DNA from: Gyromitra esculenta
Lineage: Eukaryota; Ascomycota; Pezizomycetes; Pezizales; Discinaceae
Assembly: GCA_038503075.1 (NCBI GenBank)
Contig: JBCAML010000013.1
Coordinates: 1,178,001 to 1,242,000, forward strand
Direction of reading: 5' to 3'
DNA length: 64,000 nt
The first letter of the stretch is position 1, and each line of letters starts with the position of its first letter. The position numbers and the translations under genes are program-made. This document shows, one piece after another, positions 59,974 through 64,000 of this stretch. A model generated the notes under the pieces. The model was not told the origin of the DNA. It worked only from the letters and a program-made list of their open reading frames with translations, and ran no database searches.

Positions 59974-61436
59974 ATGGCTCCTGTCACACGTGGAAAAGGC
60001 AAGCCAGCTCGTCCTGTGCCTTCAAACCTCTCTCAGATACCTAGACCTCAGGCTCCTCGGCTAAAATTGGTGATGGGAACCGGTAAAGGAAGAAAGAGGA
60101 ATCTCCCAGCCCCTGAACTTGAACAGACAGAGTTGGAAATTGAAGAGCGAGATTTGATACTCTCAGTTAGCGACACCGGGCCAAAATCAAAAAAATCAAA
60201 GAAAAACATTCCTTCGGTGCAGTTCCTGCTTACCTGTGTGGTGGTTTTTGAGAAGAAGTTGTTGGTGAATGAGACGGAACTGAAGACCCCTGGTGCATTC
60301 AACTACCCCGAATTTGCAAGCTTAGAAGCTAAGAGTGTCGGCCTTTATGCAATGAGGAAGAAGCTCAATTTGGAGCGAGTGCGAGGAAGAGCAGTCATTC
60401 GTTATGGTGTGGAAGCACAGCAAGGGGTACCGGGGAAGTCAGGTATCACAAAAACGAGCAAAGGAGCTGGAGGAATGGTGACGCGAAGTGTTGATGGTCC
60501 GGAAGACTGGGAAAAGACAGAAGCAATGGCTATCGATTGGGCATTAGGAGGAAAGAAGGATGTGAGAGTTGAATTGCGAGTTGAATACCGCGTTCCATTG
60601 GATGAGGGAGAAGAATCTGATGACTTGGGGGACCCCTATTCCGAAGAAGTCAAACCACTGGCATCGACCGATACTATGCCACAACGAAAACCTCGAAGAA
60701 CAGCTACTGTTATTATGCGGGAAGAGATGGAGAACAACAACGGGAGAAGACATGCTACATACCTGATTTAATGCGAAGATAGCGATGTCAAAACAAGGGG
60801 TGCAAGCAGTTTCCAGATAATGCTTGCCTTGTCCTAGCACATGAAAAACAGTGTCGACCTTTGAATGCACATATCTTGGGTATCTGGGATGGGAAAATCA
60901 AACGAGGTGAATGTACCGAACATTCATTTCCTCTCGATGTCAAAATGCCTCCACTCATCACAGACAGGACAGCAAAACCAACAGCCCCGATATCTGTTCC
61001 TCAGGTTCCTCCTATGCAGATTTCGGTGACTGCACCCCCACCACAAATTCCACCTTGGTGGTTACCCACTCCTGCTCCGTTACAATCACAGTACCCTCCT
61101 CCGGCTCATCAATTTTCTTCCCCTATTCGGCCACAGGGCATGAGTTCAACAGAGCTATTGGGTAGCTTCATGGAATGGTTTAAAAGCACGTTAACACCCG
61201 GCAATGATGTGGTTTTTGACGCAGTGGAGGAGGCATTTACGGCTTTAAAAAGGGAAATGTATGACCTAGAAGGATTGCGTACTATGGATATCTTGGGCTG
61301 GAAAGAATTGAAAGTCCCTGTTATACCTGTTGGTAGCTTAGTTGGTTACGACTTGAGTTCGCTTATGATGCACATATATGGACTAGCGTTCAATCCCCGA
61401 CCATGTCGGTTATTATTAATCTTGGTTGATTATTAA
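59974..61436 (+). pseudogene. Broken gene of a fungal protein family of unknown function
   Basis: Frame 1 (59974-60771) starts MAPVTRGKGKPARP and has a basic, Lys-rich N-terminus and a central VRVELRVEYRVPLDEGEE. It ends in TAA just after RRTATVIMREEMENNNGRR. Frame 2 (from about 60786 to 61436) continues with RCQNKGCKQFPDNACLV...H and a W-x-GKIKRGE segment, a Pro-rich linker and a helical C-terminus. The order (RRTAT..., then W-R-C...C...N..C...H) resembles a widespread Pezizomycotina family of unknown function, from general experience. To connect the frames one needs a frameshift near 60770 and reversion of a TAG (TGG to TAG) at about 60782. An intron with donor GTTATT near 60710 and acceptor GATAG at about 60785 is an alternative but would delete family-like sequence. 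Confidence 0.55.
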
Positions 61437-61736
61437 TAAGATTCGGATTGGATGTTTGGTTTCCTTGTGCCATCAATGGTCAACTCTTTTGATCAACACT
61501 TCCCAGATTCACTTATACGTTGCGTTGCCAGTTAATTCTGACAAATCAAACCATACAATAATAAGAGGAGTAGGAGTGAAGGAAAGCGTTCAGGGTTTAT
61601 GGGATTTCTCCATGTTAGTTCATGTTATTACATAGCCTTTGTATTCGACGCTTGACTACTATAAGTAGTCCAGTGTTCTACCGTTGAGAAGAGTCTTCTT
61701 CCTGATCATTAATGACAAAGAACGTGCCTTATCAAT

Positions 61737-62125
61737 TTTCATGGATGGTTGTTTTGTTGTAAGGTCGGTTGTATAGGTGTTTGGATAGTTCATTTCTTTG
61801 TTGTTTGTTATGTTTCTTTTGGTTTCTTTTACAATGAGTTATACGTTTGTCATTGGAAGAATGGAATATGGGTATATAAGTGAAGGGTTTTATATAACAT
61901 TTGACTTTTTCTTATCCTTTCTTTGAGCGCGTCTTATAGTTCTTTCTTGTATTTAATCTAACCTTGATTCTCATAATCCTTCTTATTGTCTTGGATTCAT
62001 TATCCGAAGAATTCTTAGAGTTTGTGGAATCTTCGCGTACAGTCTGGCTGTTGGTTTCTCGTCCAAGTAGTACTGCTTATCTCGGGGGATACCCGAGAGC
62101 AAGACGAAAACCTCACTCCTTGCAA
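61737..62125 (+). mobile_element. Solo LTR (389 bp), duplication TCAAT
   Basis: Exact TCAAT at 61732-61736 and 62126-62130. Starts TTTCATGG and ends CTCCTTGCAA. It carries the family TATATAAG box and the ACTGCTTATCTCGGGGGATACC block, but is more diverged than the 29851 and 38129 copies. Confidence 0.85.
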
Positions 62126-62153
62126 TCAATATTATATTGTATAGCTTAGCAGT

Positions 62154-62469
62154 TTTCATGGATAGAAACGAGTAATTCGTCTAGGGCTAGGTGTTGGTTG
62201 CAACAGTTTTGGGTAGGAATATAATGTCTTTGTTGTTTTGGTTATGTTAAGTTATGGACCAAGGGAAGGAAAAGCAGGGTATATAAAGGATGAAGTTTTT
62301 GTTGTTGTTGTTGTTTTTCTTTTTCTTTCCTTAAAGCAACGTTCTCGTTTACCTTCTTCTGTCTTTATTAGAAATATCATCTCGGTTCTACCTCGAGCAT
62401 AGTTGTGTCATTGCATTTATCTCGCCGAGATAGGCCATAAAACTTGTAGAAGCACATGTATTATTGACG
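62154..62469 (+). mobile_element. LTR fragment of the second subfamily
   Basis: Starts TTTCATGG and has the GCAGGGTATATAAAG and AAAGCAACGTTCTCGTTTACC segments of the 32136/63217 subfamily. It stops about 100 bp short of the usual 3' end where the next LTR begins. Confidence 0.65.
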
Positions 62470-62769
62470 TTTCATGGATTATGATTGGGAAATGGGTTAG
62501 GGTTGGACTTAATGGTTACGGTGAACGTGGGGTTTTGTTATAATGTTTTTGTGTGTTTCGGTTGTTGTTGGGTATTGATTGTGGTACAGAAAAGCGGGGT
62601 ATTTGAGTGATGGATTTTGTTTGTCTCTCTTTGTTTCCTTTTTTTCATGCGACGTTCGTTTACTTTTCTTTGTATTACTTTAATACTACGCGATTCTATC
62701 AGAATCACTGTCGCATTATTCCTATCTCTGTAACTTAACTCGCTTTGAGTTAGACCTCTTGTAGGACTT
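62470..62769 (+). mobile_element. LTR fragment, head-to-tail with its neighbours
   Basis: Starts TTTCATGGATTATG and has AAAGCGGGGTATTTGAG as in the second subfamily. It runs into the next LTR after CTTGTAGGACT, again without the 3' end. Confidence 0.6.
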
Positions 62770-63181
62770 TTTCATGGATGGTTGTTTCGTTAATTGGTTG
62801 AGGCACATGAGTACATGGTCATTGTGCTTTGTTATTTGTTTCTTGTGTTTCCATGGGTTTTTTGTTACAATGAGTCATGTCTTTGTCATCGAAGGAGTTG
62901 GAATGTGGTATATAAGCGAAGGGTTTTCCCCTCTTGTTGTACTTTTCCTTCTTCTTTCTTTAAGCAACGTCTTCTATTGTTCACTCTTGTATTCTACAAT
63001 ACAAACCTCGGTTACACCTCGTAACCCATCGCTGTCGTTGTCTTCAAGTCATTTTAACTTGATCCACTCGTAGAGCCTGTAGAGTCTCCGCACACACTCT
63101 CGCTGTTGGTTTCCCACTCAAGTAGCACTGCTCATCTCAAGGGATACTCGAGAGCTTGACAAGAAACCCGCTCCTTGAGAT
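62770..63181 (+). mobile_element. LTR (412 bp) of the first subfamily
   Basis: TTTCATGG start and CTCCTTGAGA end with the TATATAAGCGAAGGG box, clearly the 29851/38129 family. Flanking 5-mers do not match (GACTT and TTACG), so it may have arisen by recombination in the LTR array rather than simple insertion. Confidence 0.8.
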
Positions 63182-63216
63182 TACGTTGCTTCCGCATCTA
63201 CACTCTCTAATCCCGT

Positions 63217-63634
63217 CTCACGGTTCAGTATCTCGTTAAGCTCTTCAGTATCCCTGAAGATGAGCAATGCTACTTAAGCGAGATACCAACACGTTTGAAG
63301 AGTGCAGTATTTCTACAAATTCCACGGAGGATATACTTCAAGGTGAAGTATTGGCGATGTTTCACAGCGACAGCGAAGGTTCTGAGGTAGAACTGAGATA
63401 GTATTAAAGTAATACAGGTAGAAGTGAAATGAGAACGTTGCTTAAGAAAAGAAGAAGAAAGAGTACAAGAACGACTAAAATCCTTCACTTAAATACCCCG
63501 CTTTCCCGTAACACAAATAACCATCCAACGACAACCGAAGCATAACCGAACAACAAAGCCATTATACCCAAAGGAAATCCTCCGTACGTACCAACAACTT
63601 TACCCTAACCCATTACCCGGTTCTATCCGTGAAA
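63217..63634 (-). mobile_element. 3' LTR of a minus-strand Gypsy-type element
   Basis: On the minus strand it starts TTTCACGG directly after a polypurine tract (AAGAGGGGGGC) and ends near ACCGTGAGA. It is about 418 bp and related to the solo LTR at 32136-32543. The coding end of pol overlaps its first 22 bases. The rest of the element lies beyond 64000. Confidence 0.8.
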
Positions 63635-64000
63635 GTAGCCCCCCTCTTCAAGCGTGAACTCCTGCGAACCTTAGGAGTAGCTACAGTCGTCATCGTGAGG
63701 AACGTATCAAGAGCAGACGTGTCTTGGCGATCTTCGGCGGGTTCCCACGTAGGGTGAGCGTATCCGGTCCACTCAACAAGATATTGAAGTTGTCCTCGGT
63801 GGTTGCGCCGGTCGAGGATTTTTTCAATATAATATTCCTCCTAATCATTGACAACGATTGGAGCTGGAGGAGAAACAAGTTGTCCCGGTAGGGCATCATT
63901 GGGAGCAGGCTTGAGAAGGGAAACGTGAAAAACAGGATGATACTTGACTGAGGAGGGGAGATCTATGTCATAGGCGAACGGGGAAACAATTCATTTTACC
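63613..64000 (-). pseudogene. 3' end of a Gypsy/chromovirus pol with chromodomain, degenerate
   Basis: The minus-strand frame reads [20 protein letters not shown], then IEKILDRR...LQYLVEWTGY and THP-like WEPAEDR, the integrase C-terminus and a chromodomain of chromoviruses. It is broken by TGA near 63990 (where Trp is usual) and TAG near 63843 just before EEYYIEKIL. It ends at 63613 inside the LTR. The element is 5'-incomplete in this window and not functional. Confidence 0.85.

Noticed and set aside
1..64000. CRISPR array or bacterial operon features
   Set aside because: The window is eukaryotic; no regularly spaced direct repeats of CRISPR type were seen.

Overview
The window looks like nuclear DNA of a filamentous ascomycete (Pezizomycotina). 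The reasons are short spliceosomal introns (about 50-110 nt, GTAAGT-type donors, CTAAC/TACTAAT-like branch sites), a LaeA-type methyltransferase, a carnitine/acylcarnitine carrier, MYND-less SET proteins, a relic of a filamentous-fungal protein kinase, and decayed retroelements carrying C-to-T type nonsense changes. I cannot name the species. Gene density is low: seven convincing protein genes and one intact tRNA in 64 kb, separated by long AT-rich stretches and transposon debris.

Left part (1-28 kb). A membrane-anchored, catalytically degenerate aspartic-protease-like gene (267-2950, minus) is followed by an intron-containing tRNA-Leu(AAG) (7688-7788) and a histidine-phosphatase gene (8570-10402, minus). 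The most striking locus follows at 15100-21269 (plus): a 20-exon gene whose reconstructed ~1644-residue product combines ubiquitin-like segments, a RING-H2-like zinc site, a von Willebrand A domain split by a U-box, and a C-terminal ubiquitin-conjugating (E2) domain with its HPN motif and active-site Cys. This would be a one-polypeptide E2-E3 enzyme. A convergent seven-exon methyltransferase (22105-23298, minus) lacks a visible 5' exon. About 4.5 kb of repeat-rich DNA with hairpins follows.

Middle (28-45 kb). A four-exon mitochondrial carnitine/acylcarnitine carrier (28120-29251, plus) has CCGAGG and CACGTG motifs upstream. Next to it lies a full-length LINE (29690-37170, with a 15-bp target-site duplication) carrying four solo LTRs. 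Removing each LTR with one copy of its 5-bp duplication restores the LINE reading frames, which then carry one nonsense codon each. Further solo LTRs, a 90-bp truncated LINE copy, a protein-kinase relic between long inverted repeats, and a decayed ATGCATCA-type repeat fill 38-44.1 kb.

Right part (45-64 kb). This holds a dual-specificity phosphatase (45521-46352, plus), a decayed coding region near 51.3-52.9 kb, a three-exon tandem-SET protein with a long disordered tail (54752-58816, minus), a broken gene of a fungal family of unknown function (59974-61436), and a nest of LTRs. The nest ends in the 3' end (chromodomain plus LTR) of a degenerate Gypsy-type element that runs off the window. The genes do not form an obvious pathway or cluster.
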